From: Favolaschia claudopus
Lineage: Eukaryota > Basidiomycota > Agaricomycetes > Agaricales > Mycenaceae
Direction of reading: 5' to 3'
Assembly (NCBI GenBank): GCA_037176885.1
Contig: JAWWNJ010000062.1
Location: 930,001 to 994,000, forward strand
DNA: 64,000 nucleotides
Part shown: positions 63,894 to 64,000 of the stretch, in pieces
Layout of the letters: each line of letters begins with the position of its first letter
Position numbering within the stretch: position 1 is the stretch's first letter
Translations under genes and position numbers: made by a program
Notes under the pieces: generated by a model
What the model was told of the DNA's origin: nothing
What the model saw: the letters and a program-made list of their open reading frames with translations, nothing else
The model's database searches: none

Positions 63894-64000
63894 ATGGCTC
63901 CCACTGCTGTCGAAACTATGCTCAACTCCGTCAACGGGTCTCTGTCGACTCAGGCGACGCTCAAGCCAGTCAACGGGAAGTCCCAGGACACTGCTGAAGT
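63894..64000 (+). CDS. N-terminal fragment of a gene cut by the window end
   Basis: The first 35 codons (MAPTAVETMLNSVNGS...) are open to the window end, with a good start context (CTCCATGG) and a TATA box upstream. Too little is visible to name a family; the fragment is Ser/Thr/Asn-rich and has no signal peptide. Confidence 0.6.
   Translation, partial: MAPTAVETMLNSVNGSLSTQATLKPVNGKSQDTAE

Overview
The window is nuclear DNA from a filamentous basidiomycete, most likely an Agaricomycete. The evidence is dense short introns (about 45-65 nt, often more than ten per gene), the gene content (GH131 with a CBM1 module, GH71 glucanase, GDSL/CE16 esterase, class-II P450, YPK1, ATG11, septin-like GTPases) and the absence of operons, Shine-Dalgarno sites or bacterial mobile elements. 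Most genes were assembled exon by exon from splice signals, reading frame and family resemblance. For nearly all of them the exon lengths sum to a whole number of codons.

Layout, left to right. (1) A 5'-truncated membrane protein (1-927), then the AGC kinase YPK1 (1670-3912). (2) A full-length ABCB/MDR exporter with 22 exons (5277-10358), an isochorismatase-like protein (-), a tail-anchored VAP/Scs2 protein (+), a secreted GDSL esterase (-), a one-pass membrane protein (+) and a small unknown protein (+). (3) A very intron-rich ABCC/MRP exporter (-, 18059-24706), divergent from ATG11 (25764-30596). (4) An F-box-like protein (-), a GH71 alpha-1,3-glucanase (+), complex I subunit NDUFS4 (+) and a CSC1/OSCA-type channel (34890-39783). 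(5) A carbon and redox block: GH131-CBM1, a membrane-anchored Cu/Zn superoxide dismutase (-) and a P450. It is followed by a gene-poor stretch carrying a MITE-like inverted-repeat element (46089-46527). (6) A small multi-TM protein, RIO1 kinase (+) and dihydroxyacid dehydratase ILV3 (-). (7) A Zn2Cys6 factor (54290-55778), a continuous reading frame joining a septin-like GTPase to two Zn2Cys6 clusters (56360-59145), and a second septin-like GTPase (59503-61709). (8) Chorismate mutase ARO7 (-) and the first codons of a truncated gene with a clear TATA box.

Most of the genes are unrelated housekeeping, transport or secreted-enzyme genes. The most unusual area is 54.3-61.7 kb. Two divergent septin paralogues with matching intron positions flank three Zn2Cys6 clusters, all split by an intron at the same codon, and one septin appears fused in frame to two of these clusters. 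The other notable property is splicing: about nine introns appear to use GC-AG ends, a 5-nt exon is needed in the CSC1 channel, and the MRP gene has about 39 exons, with two short stretches that do not resolve cleanly.
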